The translations under genes and the position numbers were made by a program. Below the pieces are notes generated by a model. It did no database searches. It saw only the letters and a list, made by a program, of their open reading frames with translations, and had not been told where the DNA came from. Below are positions 12,529 to 20,828 of a stretch of DNA of 28,753 bases, piece by piece. This DNA comes from a virus: positions 1 through 28,753 of IMG/VR virus record IMGVR_UViG_3300032242_002468. One strand, 5' to 3'. Position 1 is the stretch's first letter. Every line of letters starts with the position of its first letter.

Positions 12529-12834
12529 TTACCCCATAATTAATTTTTTAGTTGGTACTTTTATTCCAGTTGTCGCTTCCAAATACTTTAACTTAATGTT
12601 ATCATTAGTTGGAGTAAACATAGAAATACTATTAGTATTTAGTTTATTTTCAGCATTGATTTCTGCTGTCATAATAGTTGGAATCATTCCAACTCCAGTA
12701 CTAGTAGTAACTACTGAAACTGGTTCAGAGACAGTAAGATAACCATATTCATCAGGGCCTGAGATTACCTTTGTTACGATTTCGTCACCATTGTTCAACT
12801 TAAATGTTAAAACTTCGTTAGTTGTGAATTGCAT
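12529..12834 (-). CDS. Small beta-rich conserved phage protein (Sm-like pattern), 101 aa
   Basis: A 101-residue protein opening FKLNNGDEIVTKVI, then YLTVSEPVSVVTT, GMIPTIMTAEINAENKLNTNSI and a C-terminal YLEATTGI. The order strand, N-G-D-E-I, strand, strand resembles Sm-like small beta barrels seen in T4-like phage genomes, but the identity is tentative. AAGGAT precedes ATG 12834. It lies between glutaredoxin and the PAAR gene and is probably the last gene shared between the nucleotide operon and the structural genes. Confidence 0.6.
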   Translation of the reverse strand: MQFTTNEVLTFKLNNGDEIVTKVISGPDEYGYLTVSEPVSVVTTSTGVGMIPTIMTAEINAENKLNTNSISMFTPTNDNIKLKYLEATTGIKVPTKKLIMG

Positions 12835-12836
12835 TT

Positions 12837-13064
12837 TTATCCTTGTGTTAATTTTTGTTTAAGTTCAGTAAACCCACCTACATATTCTTCATTGAGAAAA
12901 ATTTGAGGTACTGATCTAGCATTTGGTACTGCTGCTAATAAATCTTCTTTAGCCCATCCTTCACCAATTTTTCGCTCTTCATATGGGATATCGTTTTGAT
13001 TTAACAATGCCTTTGCTTGATCACAATAGGCACAATTGTACTTAGACCATATAACTGCTTGCAT
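12837..13064 (-). CDS. Glutaredoxin
   Basis: A 75-residue thioredoxin-fold protein with the dithiol site Cys11-Ala-Tyr-Cys14, the cis-proline segment SVPQIFLN and the GGFTEL helix start. It would pass electrons from host glutathione (or thioredoxin reductase) to the ribonucleotide reductase encoded just upstream. AAGGA lies before ATG 13064 and overlaps the end of nrdB, so the two are co-transcribed. Confidence 0.9.
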   Translation of the reverse strand: MQAVIWSKYNCAYCDQAKALLNQNDIPYEERKIGEGWAKEDLLAAVPNARSVPQIFLNEEYVGGFTELKQKLTQG

Positions 13065-13077
13065 AATATTATTTTCC

Positions 13078-14178
13078 TTATAATTGTGGTAATTGATTAT
13101 AGTCTAATGATTCAGACATAATGCCAATTACATAGTTTGTTGATTCATTTTCTTGTAGTGCCGTCTGCTTTTTGCTAGTATCACTATGCTTATTAAACCA
13201 TGGTATAGGAGTGCTTTTTGGTGCTGAATTGAGATACTTAATACCTATTTCTTTAAGAGCATTGCTAGCTGTATAATCTACAAAATCTTTAAGAATATTA
13301 GCATTGAGTCCAATAACAGGACCCATTTTAAATAAGTATGTAGCCCAATCTTTTTCTTCTCTAATAACATCCATATACATACTGTATACTTCTTGTTCGC
13401 ACTCTTGTTTTGCTTGTGCAAATCTACTATCTTCTTTTACTACTTGATTAATCAAGAAAGCTGTCCATTCTTTGTGCAAGAGTTCATCTTGTAAAATTAG
13501 GCTAATAATATTACCGTTGCCGATAAAGATTTTATTCTCCACCATAGCAAGACTAGTAGCAAAGCTAACCATAAAACGAAATGCTTCAAGGGCATAACTA
13601 GCATTCAGTGCTAGCCAAATTGCTTTTATGTGATCTTCCTCTGCTACATGTTTGTCTAGTTCTTTAGCACAATTAATTTGATGCAAGCTATCATAATACT
13701 TACCAACACTACTGGCCATATCAATAATTTCTTTTGTATCATGGATAGTATTAAACACATCCTTTGGTACGTTGTAAATGTTACGAATGATATGACTATA
13801 ACTGCGGCTATGGATATTAGTTTCAAAGAAACTCCAATTATACATCAGTGCTTCTAGTTCAGGTAGACTAACAACAGGGGTAAACACCTGTGCTGGCCCA
13901 CGACCTTGAATACTATCAAGTGCTGTTTGTCTTAGTAAGTTACTAGTAAAGATATGTTTAACCGCATCGCTAGCATCTTTAAAATCATTAGCATCTTTAG
14001 ATAGACTAATTTCTTCAGGTACCCAAAAGAATCCCCTAGCTGTTTGTTCAATCTTTTGTAGTTTATTATACTTGACTTCTTCAAACCGTTGAATGGTAAC
14101 TGGACCTTCAGGGTCTAGAAACATTTTACGATTTAAATAATCTGTTTTAGTGTTTAGGTTGTATTGTTGTTTGCTCAT
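13078..14178 (-). CDS. nrdB: Class I ribonucleotide reductase, small (radical) subunit
   Basis: A 366-residue class Ia beta subunit. It holds the diiron-tyrosyl site that generates the radical for NrdA. Ligands by alignment with E. coli: Asp88 (ALDSIQGRG), Glu119, His123, Glu198 (YALEAFRF), Glu232 and His235 (DELLH); radical Tyr127 in HSRSYSHI. Between Glu119 and His123 there are three residues (ETNIH) instead of the two in E. coli and T4 (ETIH), a one-residue insertion in the ligand helix. The C-terminus DYNQLPQL is the docking tail for NrdA. ATG 14178 has a weak ribosome-binding site. A possible promoter lies at 14187-14215. Confidence 0.95.
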   Translation of the reverse strand: MSKQQYNLNTKTDYLNRKMFLDPEGPVTIQRFEEVKYNKLQKIEQTARGFFWVPEEISLSKDANDFKDASDAVKHIFTSNLLRQTALDSIQGRGPAQVFTPVVSLPELEALMYNWSFFETNIHSRSYSHIIRNIYNVPKDVFNTIHDTKEIIDMASSVGKYYDSLHQINCAKELDKHVAEEDHIKAIWLALNASYALEAFRFMVSFATSLAMVENKIFIGNGNIISLILQDELLHKEWTAFLINQVVKEDSRFAQAKQECEQEVYSMYMDVIREEKDWATYLFKMGPVIGLNANILKDFVDYTASNALKEIGIKYLNSAPKSTPIPWFNKHSDTSKKQTALQENESTNYVIGIMSESLDYNQLPQL

Positions 14179-14186
14179 AGTTTTCT

Positions 14187-14215
14187 ATTTTAGTTATAAT
14201 TATCGTCTTTGTCAA
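14187..14215 (-). promoter_or_regulatory. Possible internal promoter for nrdB
   Basis: Minus strand TTGACA (14215-14210), 17-base spacer, TAAAAT (14192-14187), at the end of the DUF2452 gene. The -35 is perfect and also encodes the C-terminal residues of that gene, so chance is possible. Confidence 0.45.
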
Positions 14216-14675
14216 GCTCTACCCACGTATAGTCACCTAACCATTTTACCTTGCATATAAATTCATAATGAGTCGGAGGCCCACTACTCCAATCATCAGG
14301 CCCATTGTGAGTTAATATAGTGCCTTTTTGTATATGGTCATATGCTAACCAATATATTTGCCCATGATAAACTTGAAAATTGTAATGAGCATTATGTATA
14401 GCATCAGTAATTTCTAATCTGCGTTTAATACCCGCAGCTTGAGTTTGAAGTACTTGAACTAAGTCCATAATTCTATTATATTCTTGTTGTGCATACATCC
14501 TAGCTACATTAACCATCTGATCTTTCTGTTTTAATACAGGGATCAACTCAAACTTTGGCCCACTTGATTCTGTAGGGTAAGGAGTAATATTTCTATTGAA
14601 AAATTCGACCAAACCCGTACTTAATTCAGCATCATAGCTTTCTCTACCCTGTGCCAAATTACTCTTAGCGGTCAT
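14190..14675 (-). CDS. DUF2452 family protein
   Basis: A 161-residue protein matching the DUF2452 pattern: VARMYAQQEYNRIMDLVQVLQTQAAGIKRRLEITD (residues 57-91) as a long helix, then FQVYHGQIYWLAYD, GPDDWSSGPP and a WLGDYTWVEL end. The family is found in bacteria and phages; its function is not established. The ATG overlaps the stop of the aldolase gene (TAATG), and it is followed by nrdB. Position inside a reductase operon hints at a role in nucleotide metabolism, but this is context only. Confidence 0.75.
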   Translation of the reverse strand: MTAKSNLAQGRESYDAELSTGLVEFFNRNITPYPTESSGPKFELIPVLKQKDQMVNVARMYAQQEYNRIMDLVQVLQTQAAGIKRRLEITDAIHNAHYNFQVYHGQIYWLAYDHIQKGTILTHNGPDDWSSGPPTHYEFICKVKWLGDYTWVELDKDDNYN

Positions 14676-15334
14676 TAAAACTTACCAGATGCTAATACAA
14701 TTTTACAAATATGTTCAAGGCGCTCGATATGTTCATAGGCTCGCCACGGGCTAGTATCAATTGCCACAACACCGTGTCCTTTGATACCAACAATGTCATA
14801 TTTTATATGACCAGTTTGGTGATCAAGGCCTAAATTTTCATGGCATTGGTCAGCCAATTCTTGACTGATAGGAGCAACATCCCCTACATTTGGGGCGACC
14901 TTTGTATATCTACTAAGTTCAGGGAAATCTTTAGTAAGTTCATTTAGTTTAATGCCGGCATGCATTGCAGCAACACAATAAGTAGGATGTAAATGTACAA
15001 CTACTCTAACATTGTTATCATGTTGTCCTAGATTCTTTTGTAAGCCAAAGTGTAATGGGATTTCACCACTTGGTCTTAGATTTGCGCTAATAGCTGTGTA
15101 TTCTAGTTCACTCCAACTATAGCCAAACTTATCAGAACCTACTACTTCATTACTCCATTTATGGATTTGGATCTTTTTAAATTGATCAGGTTGTAGAGTT
15201 TGCTTTCTTACGCCAGTAGGAGTTATGTAAAAATGATCTCTATCATAGTAACGAATACTGACATTAGAGTCTCTACTAGTGCTCCAATTTCTTTTATATC
15301 CTTCGATTAACACATCACAAATTGTTTCTAACAT
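14675..15334 (-). CDS. Class II aldolase/adducin family protein
   Basis: A 219-residue enzyme of the fuculose-phosphate aldolase / ribulose-phosphate epimerase fold. The zinc ligands appear as His114-Leu-His116 (VVHLHPTY) and His187 (IKGHGVVAI); Glu91 in PSGEIPLH is the catalytic acid and NVSIR near residue 24 replaces the GNxS phosphate loop. The C-terminal AYEHIERLEHICKI helix is typical. Substrate unknown: a sugar phosphate or a methylthioribulose-type compound is usual in the family. It lies between nrdA and nrdB, with a coupled start downstream, so it is probably expressed with the reductase. AAGGAT precedes ATG 15334. Confidence 0.82.
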   Translation of the reverse strand: MLETICDVLIEGYKRNWSTSRDSNVSIRYYDRDHFYITPTGVRKQTLQPDQFKKIQIHKWSNEVVGSDKFGYSWSELEYTAISANLRPSGEIPLHFGLQKNLGQHDNNVRVVVHLHPTYCVAAMHAGIKLNELTKDFPELSRYTKVAPNVGDVAPISQELADQCHENLGLDHQTGHIKYDIVGIKGHGVVAIDTSPWRAYEHIERLEHICKIVLASGKF

Positions 15335-15346
15335 TGTTTATTATCC

Positions 15347-17659
15347 TTATAATTTACATGCTTCGCAATCTTCTTCTTCATCAAAATTAATAGGCATAAG
15401 CGGAGCTTCCTCTGCCACTGCTTTACTACCTGCTTTATTAATCAAACTATAATAAAAAGTTTTTAGGCCCCAAATATGTGCTTGCATTAGATTCTTAGCT
15501 ATAAGTGTTGTAGGAACTTTACGATCAGGGAAAAATGCAGGATTATAAAAAGTATTAGTACTAATGCTTTGATCTACATAAGCAGCCAATACAGCAGCGG
15601 TTTTGATGTAACCATCACAATCTTTTTGTTCCCACATGAGTTGATATTTATTTTTTAGTTTTTGGTATTCAGGTACTACTTGGACAAAAGATCCAGCTTT
15701 ACTTTCTTTAACAGAAATTAAACTCATTGGCATCTCAATACCATTTGTAGAGTTAATAACTACTGAACTAGATTCAACTGGAGCAATTGCCATAAGAGTA
15801 GCATTACGCACACCATATTTCATCATACTTTCACGCAATGTTTCCCAATCAAGTTCGGGGCTAAAGTTAGCTAAATCATTAACAGCCTCTGCTCTTAACT
15901 CCCAAGGAAATATACCTTTACCATATCTAGTTTTATGACTGTCTTTACATGGGCCACGTTCTTTGGCTAACTCTACTGATGCTTCTGTAAGATAAAAAGC
16001 TTGATGCTCCATCCAATCTCTAACATCTTGTAGTGCATCTTTGTCGCCATAGTTATAACCACGCTTGGCATGCCAGTACGCTAGATTCGTAACACCAATA
16101 CCAAGTGGTTGAATCTCATCGTTACTTAATTTAGATTGAATACTAAGAAAGTCCTGATAATCAAGTATGTTGCATAGACTACGTTGTAATATACGACAAA
16201 CTCTACGCATATCTTCTGGGTTACGGAACGCACCCCAGTTGATAGAACCCAATGTACAAAGTGCTATACGTCCATCGCTATCATCTAACCGTTTGAAAGA
16301 TTTAGTAGGTAACAAAATCTCACAGCAAAGATTGCTCTGATAAATGGTATGATACTCAGGATCAAACGGTCCCTGTTTCATAACATTGTCAATGAACACT
16401 AAGTAGATACGTCCTGTATCAGTTCGTTCTTTTAGAATACCTGATTTGAATACCTCTTCGGCACTCATAGTTTTTTTACGAAGACCTTTTTGTTTCTCGT
16501 ACTTTACATAGAGTTCTTCAAAAAGTTCTGTGTTTTTGTAGAAGGCTTCATAGAGGTCTGGTACTTGGTTTGGATCGAAGAACGTAATATTTTCTTTGTT
16601 CTTAAACCTACGCCAGAAGAATGCTGAGAGTACGACACCATAGTCCATATGTCTGACTCGGGTTTCTTCGGTTCCTTGGTTATTTTTGAGCACAATAAGG
16701 TCATCAAATTGGTGATGCCAAATCGGATAGAATACGGTAGCTGAAGCATTTCTAATCCCTCCTTGTGAACAACTGCGTAAATCGCCAAACCATTTTTTTA
16801 AGAACGGGATCATACCTGTATGCATGATCTCGCCTCCCCTAATTGGACTACCTAGTGGGCGTAGTCTACCAATCTCTAACCCAATGCCAGCACGTTTGCT
16901 AGCATATTTGGCCATCATCTCTCCACTAGCGAAAATACTATCAAGGTCGTCATCGCTACGGATAAGAACGCAACTGCTAAACTGTTTAGTAGGGGTTCCG
17001 AGACCAGCCAATACTGGAGTCGCCAAAGTAAATAACCCATCACTTGCTGCATTATAGTACTCCTTGATATAACGCATTCTAGCACTTAGTGGCTCTTCTT
17101 TGTGAAAAATTGTAGCAGCAGCCACAATATAACGAATTTGTGGAGTTTCGTAAATTTCCTTTGTGCTACGGTTGCGTACTAGATATTTTTCAATTAATTG
17201 TTCAATGGCAGCATAGCTATATTGTTCGTCCTTTCCATGATCAATGAAGGATTCCATTTTATTCCAATCTTCTTCACTGTACCATACTAATAACTCTGAA
17301 GTATATAAACCTATTTCAACGTTTCTTTTTATAATACTATATAGACTGGGAGGGGTATAAGCTCCATACACATCTTTTCTAAGCATACTCAATCTTTGTT
17401 TACCGGCTACATACTGATAGTTAGTATGACCTAGCTCAGGGTTACTTTCTACATCAATGAGGTCTACTACTGCTCTAAGCGTAATCTCATCAATTTCTCT
17501 AGTAGTGATACCATCGTGAAAATGTGGTTGAGCCTTAATTTCTATCATTGATTGACTAACATCAGCTATCCCCTGACATATTTTTGCTATTTGTGACTGC
17601 CATTTTTCCAATGTAAGGGGCTCTTTAACGCCAGAGCGTTTAATAACTGATATTTTCAT
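15347..17659 (-). CDS. nrdA: Class I ribonucleotide reductase, large (catalytic) subunit
   Basis: A full-length 770-residue alpha subunit converting ribonucleoside diphosphates to deoxy forms. An N-terminal ATP-cone-like region (residues 1-95) suggests that overall activity control is retained. Active-site residues: Cys230 and Cys468 (redox pair), Asn443, Cys445 (thiyl radical) and Glu447 in QSNLCCEILLP, the Tyr-Tyr radical-transfer pair in LKTFYYSL near 738, and the C-terminal shuttle Cys765-x-x-Cys768. GRLRPLGSPIRGG near 265 is part of the specificity region. AGGT lies before ATG 17659. It heads an operon with the aldolase-like gene, DUF2452, nrdB and glutaredoxin. Confidence 0.96.
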   Translation of the reverse strand: MKISVIKRSGVKEPLTLEKWQSQIAKICQGIADVSQSMIEIKAQPHFHDGITTREIDEITLRAVVDLIDVESNPELGHTNYQYVAGKQRLSMLRKDVYGAYTPPSLYSIIKRNVEIGLYTSELLVWYSEEDWNKMESFIDHGKDEQYSYAAIEQLIEKYLVRNRSTKEIYETPQIRYIVAAATIFHKEEPLSARMRYIKEYYNAASDGLFTLATPVLAGLGTPTKQFSSCVLIRSDDDLDSIFASGEMMAKYASKRAGIGLEIGRLRPLGSPIRGGEIMHTGMIPFLKKWFGDLRSCSQGGIRNASATVFYPIWHHQFDDLIVLKNNQGTEETRVRHMDYGVVLSAFFWRRFKNKENITFFDPNQVPDLYEAFYKNTELFEELYVKYEKQKGLRKKTMSAEEVFKSGILKERTDTGRIYLVFIDNVMKQGPFDPEYHTIYQSNLCCEILLPTKSFKRLDDSDGRIALCTLGSINWGAFRNPEDMRRVCRILQRSLCNILDYQDFLSIQSKLSNDEIQPLGIGVTNLAYWHAKRGYNYGDKDALQDVRDWMEHQAFYLTEASVELAKERGPCKDSHKTRYGKGIFPWELRAEAVNDLANFSPELDWETLRESMMKYGVRNATLMAIAPVESSSVVINSTNGIEMPMSLISVKESKAGSFVQVVPEYQKLKNKYQLMWEQKDCDGYIKTAAVLAAYVDQSISTNTFYNPAFFPDRKVPTTLIAKNLMQAHIWGLKTFYYSLINKAGSKAVAEEAPLMPINFDEEEDCEACKL

Positions 17660-17685
17660 TTTTTACCTATTTTATAATTATGGTC

Positions 17686-17720
17686 GGGTTTGATGTTATA
17701 TTTACTACAGCATCAAACCC
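17686..17720 (-). promoter_or_regulatory. Perfect hairpin in the nrdA leader
   Basis: GGGTTTGATG and CATCAAACCC form a ten-pair perfect stem around a 15-base loop, between the promoter at 17758-17786 and the nrdA start. No T run follows, so it is not a normal terminator. It may regulate or protect the nrdA mRNA, or end the oxygenase transcript upstream. Confidence 0.55.
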
Positions 17721-17757
17721 ATATCACATGATATATTTTACGTGATTCAATACTAAT

Positions 17758-17786
17758 ATTATATTACAGTCTGCTAATTATAGCAA
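17758..17786 (-). promoter_or_regulatory. Promoter for the nrdA operon
   Basis: Minus strand TTGCTA (17786-17781), 17-base spacer, TATAAT (17763-17758). The RNA leader would be about 90 bases and contain the hairpin at 17686-17720 and a small ATATCA/TGATAT palindrome at 17721-17734. I saw no clear NrdR box. Confidence 0.6.
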
Positions 17787-17809
17787 ATGTGAAGGTAGCC
17801 ATAATAGCT

Positions 17810-18511
17810 TTATTCGTATTGTATATGAGAGAATTGACTTCCTTTAGATCCCCCACCTACAAAATGAAAATCATTGACATCTAATGGAATTAAATTTGCA
17901 ACGTTTAAAATAGTTTTTGCAATGTGTTCCGGAACAGATTTTAGAAAACAGTTAAAACTGTATCTTGTGCCCCTAGTGATAGGTACAACTTCATGAATCC
18001 AAAAGAAATCAGCTGGGAAAATTATAGCGTCACCTCGCCTTAATTTTATAGAATTTCTGCCTCTGAAAAAAGTAAATTCTCCCCCGTCATAATCTTCATT
18101 TAAATTTATAGTACAACTACCATATTGAAACGTAGTATGATCTGTATGAGGATGTATTGAGGATCCAGTTGCATATTTTAATAACCTATATTTATGTACA
18201 AAATTAAAGGCTGTTTGTTTCAATGCTGTATCATGAAAGCTGTGAAAAGATTTTAAATAATCTCTATACCGATGTACAATTTCAGCTACAGAATTTCTGA
18301 GTAGGGTAACTTCAAATTGATTAGGGTCTTTTAATTCGATAGATTTAAAAGTGGATTGTTTATATTCACCCTCAGGAGTCCCACTAGATTCATACAATCC
18401 GCTATCATTGCGAGATTCATAATATTTTATTAAATGATCGCATTCTTGCTCACCTAAAAAATTGGGTATGTGCAAAAGTAAATCAAATAAATTTATGTCT
18501 TTTTTTTCCAT
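17810..18511 (-). CDS. 2-oxoglutarate/Fe(II) oxygenase, prolyl-4-hydroxylase type
   Basis: A 233-residue P4H-like dioxygenase. The iron and cosubstrate residues are His122-Thr-Asp124, wait-free of gaps, in a HPHTDH stretch, then His173 (FWIHEVVP) and Arg183 (TRGTRYSFNCF). NEDYDGGEFTFF and KLRRGDAIIFPADFF are the standard core strands. The C-terminal 40 residues after the core (VNDFHFVGGGSKGSQF) are extra. Start ATG 18511 has AGGTGA seven bases upstream; the GTG at 18520 overlaps that signal. The start region overlaps the end of the next oxygenase gene, so two oxygenases are made from one coupled transcript at the edge of the fibre island. Confidence 0.85.
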   Translation of the reverse strand: MEKKDINLFDLLLHIPNFLGEQECDHLIKYYESRNDSGLYESSGTPEGEYKQSTFKSIELKDPNQFEVTLLRNSVAEIVHRYRDYLKSFHSFHDTALKQTAFNFVHKYRLLKYATGSSIHPHTDHTTFQYGSCTINLNEDYDGGEFTFFRGRNSIKLRRGDAIIFPADFFWIHEVVPITRGTRYSFNCFLKSVPEHIAKTILNVANLIPLDVNDFHFVGGGSKGSQFSHIQYE

Positions 18512-18516
18512 AATTA

Positions 18517-19092
18517 TCACCTATAAGAAAATGCAGTATTATCTACTGTAATATCTGTTCCTTCCATTATTTCTTCGTTTACACCAGCCCATACTTGAAG
18601 AGTTAATCTAGGAGTGTCTACCGCATAGTTCACAACAGAAACATGATGTTCTTCGTGAAGATCATTTATAACACACAAATTATAAACAGGGTTTACCACG
18701 AATAATTCGTGTGTATTATGATCTTTCCATAAAAATAACCCACCATCTTCTATATTCCAATTTTTGTTTAGATAAATTGTTGCTCCAAATGCTACATGTT
18801 GGTCATTGTGAAAAGGAATTGTGGATCCCCTTCCCCAAACACAAAACTGAGATTCTAATGGAACACCTTCAAACTTTTTATCAACTTTAGCGAATAAATT
18901 GGATAAGGTTTCATTTAATTCGGGCGTAGGCACTACGAATGTTAATGAAGAATTTTTTTGTAATTTGGTATCCCAAATCAAATTAGTCCACCCCATTCGT
19001 TTTGTCTCAGGATCTCTACTTGACCTAGACTCAACTATTTTGTCTACAATGTCAAAGGTTTCTTTTGGTAAAAAATTGTCTACTAATATCAT
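18517..19092 (-). CDS. 2-oxoglutarate/Fe(II) oxygenase, 191 aa
   Basis: A compact dioxygenase: His95-Asn-Asp97 (IPFHNDQH), EDGGLFLW core strand, distal His150 (EEHHVSVV) and Arg162 (TPRLTLQVW). The two-residue run from MILVDNFLPKETF is the usual start of phage oxygenases of this type. It is less similar to its neighbour at 17810-18511 than expected of a recent duplicate. The substrate is unknown. It overlaps the downstream oxygenase and follows glycosyltransferase genes with almost no gap, so it belongs to the same unit. Confidence 0.82.
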   Translation of the reverse strand: MILVDNFLPKETFDIVDKIVESRSSRDPETKRMGWTNLIWDTKLQKNSSLTFVVPTPELNETLSNLFAKVDKKFEGVPLESQFCVWGRGSTIPFHNDQHVAFGATIYLNKNWNIEDGGLFLWKDHNTHELFVVNPVYNLCVINDLHEEHHVSVVNYAVDTPRLTLQVWAGVNEEIMEGTDITVDNTAFSYR

Positions 19093-19093
19093 T

Positions 19094-19816
19094 TTAATTA
19101 TACACTGTTTTATTTTTCCACATTTCTACGTAATTGTTTGTACCCTTAAATCCAAGTGACTCAATATCTCCACCTACACTCGGTTTTCTAAATGCTATAA
19201 TATCCGCATTATCAAATATAAAAGCGAACCACTTTTGATCATGAAAAGGTGTCAAACAAAACATTTCACCTGAAGTCAATACTTTATCATCATTTGATTC
19301 CATAATAGCTTTACCTAATACACCTGGACCAGTAGGATAATGGGCCCAATGACCGTAATATTTGTTTTTAACATTTTCTACTATTATTTCAATTGCTTTT
19401 TTTGTAACATCTGACTGGGGCTTAGAATATTGAATAGTAGTTGATACTGCCCAAGATTTTTGTGATAGCGCATGGTAATCTCTAAAAGCGAAGAAATTAT
19501 GTTCTTCTATGTAATCCATTGGTAACTGATTAATAAATCGAGTATTCAAATCAACATATAATCCACCAAAATGGTATAGGAGACAATATCTCGCTAAATC
19601 TGATTTATATGAATATGGTTTTAAATTCATATATGCGTTATAAATCTCATTATCGAATTTGTCTTTTAAGAAAGATTCTAATTCTTCTCCTGAATAAAGA
19701 TGCGGATCAGCATTAGGCACAAATCTCATTAGTTCACTAATACAAAATTGAGCGTAGTCAGGTAGCTCGGTTGGCAATTTATTTGAGTCATTAATAAGTA
19801 TTTGGTGCAATTTCAT
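19094..19816 (-). CDS. Glycosyltransferase, GT32-like (capsular sugar transferase type)
   Basis: A 240-residue protein with the sugar-transferase core YSYKSDLARYCLLYHFGGLYVDLN at about residues 68-91. In GT32 enzymes this ends in a DxD metal-binding motif; here it reads Asp89-Leu-Asn91, so the second acid is replaced by Asn. The later GPGVLGKAI and FTP-like segments fit the family. The altered DxD may lower or change activity. No Shine-Dalgarno is visible before ATG 19816, as for the other glycosyltransferase genes here. It lies between a heptosyltransferase-like gene and two oxygenases. Confidence 0.78.
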   Translation of the reverse strand: MKLHQILINDSNKLPTELPDYAQFCISELMRFVPNADPHLYSGEELESFLKDKFDNEIYNAYMNLKPYSYKSDLARYCLLYHFGGLYVDLNTRFINQLPMDYIEEHNFFAFRDYHALSQKSWAVSTTIQYSKPQSDVTKKAIEIIVENVKNKYYGHWAHYPTGPGVLGKAIMESNDDKVLTSGEMFCLTPFHDQKWFAFIFDNADIIAFRKPSVGGDIESLGFKGTNNYVEMWKNKTVYN

Positions 19817-19820
19817 ATGG

Positions 19821-20825
19821 TTAGTTATAATTTAATGCTATAGATGAAGTTTTGGTCTCTGTATTAATCGTACTATCTGTAATTTTAGTATATGGTATTG
19901 TTTCAGATCCTAATTCAGACTTTATAATATTTATTAAATCTGAAATTTGAGACTCATTGAAATTTAAAATACCATCATTCTTTCTTTCTGCATAACTAGA
20001 CTCCATGTCTAGTAACCTAATTGGCGAAAAGATTGGGTTTTTGTTTAGATTACGATAAAATTTAAAGTAGCCCGGATAGCTAACATTTTTTTCAAAAGTT
20101 GACCCCATGATTACTAATCCTTTTTTATCGAATGCCCTAGCAATATGTTGCCCTACTGAGTCTACTCCGAGAAAATAATCACACTCGGAAATAAGCGACA
20201 TGTATATGCGTAAATCAATAGCGTTTTCTAGCGATATAGAAATATTATCTTTTGGATGTTTGAATTTATGATCTCCAAAATAAAATACCAAATATTCTTC
20301 ACTCAGCTTTTTAACTATAGAAAAATAATCATCTTGATTTAAACTTCTGTTTGATATATCTATGGTTTTGCCTTCTATAAGTTCAACGGTGCTTCCGAAT
20401 GGTTGAAAAACTATAGTTTTTTTCTTGTGAGTTTGATGTTTGTAATAAGAAATTAATTCTTTAATTTTTAATTTCTCATAACTGCTCAAATATAAATTTG
20501 GTTTTCCTATATCTGAATGATCATTTGTATTATTAATAATTTCATCAAATGATTCAGCTAGAGATAATTTTTGGTTATAATAGCCGTGTACATGATATGG
20601 TTCAGGAGATACCACCTTGGTTTCTTTAATAATATCAAACAATCCTTTTTGAGATGAACTAAATGTTCTATCTTGTAAATTAGGATGACTCCATAATAAA
20701 CATTCCCAACCTGCAATTAAAATTTTGAAATTATCTTTAGGATTTAATCTAAGATATTTTTCAAGAGCAGGTATTGCGGTAATTATTCTGCCGGCACCTC
20801 CATTAATTAGAAAAGTAGTGTTCAT
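19821..20825 (-). CDS. Heptosyltransferase-like glycosyltransferase (GT9 type)
   Basis: A 334-residue GT-B protein. The N-terminus FLINGGAGRIITAIPALEKYL is the glycine-rich loop of GT9 enzymes; the C-terminal half has KTIVFQPFGS, the YFGDHK strand and ECDYFLGVDSVGQHIARAFDKKGLVIMGST (about residues 213-243), the nucleotide-sugar pocket of ADP-heptose:LPS heptosyltransferases. The extreme C-terminus (Thr/Ser-rich) is probably a disordered tail. Sugar and acceptor are unknown. ATG 20825 lacks a clear ribosome-binding site, suggesting coupling to the upstream GT32 gene four bases away. Confidence 0.78.
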   Translation of the reverse strand: MNTTFLINGGAGRIITAIPALEKYLRLNPKDNFKILIAGWECLLWSHPNLQDRTFSSSQKGLFDIIKETKVVSPEPYHVHGYYNQKLSLAESFDEIINNTNDHSDIGKPNLYLSSYEKLKIKELISYYKHQTHKKKTIVFQPFGSTVELIEGKTIDISNRSLNQDDYFSIVKKLSEEYLVFYFGDHKFKHPKDNISISLENAIDLRIYMSLISECDYFLGVDSVGQHIARAFDKKGLVIMGSTFEKNVSYPGYFKFYRNLNKNPIFSPIRLLDMESSYAERKNDGILNFNESQISDLINIIKSELGSETIPYTKITDSTINTETKTSSIALNYN

Positions 20826-20828
20826 TTA

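Noticed and set aside
16504-16788. 94-residue minus-strand frame inside nrdA
   Set aside because: It is an out-of-frame shadow of the nrdA coding sequence, which is full length and has all catalytic residues.
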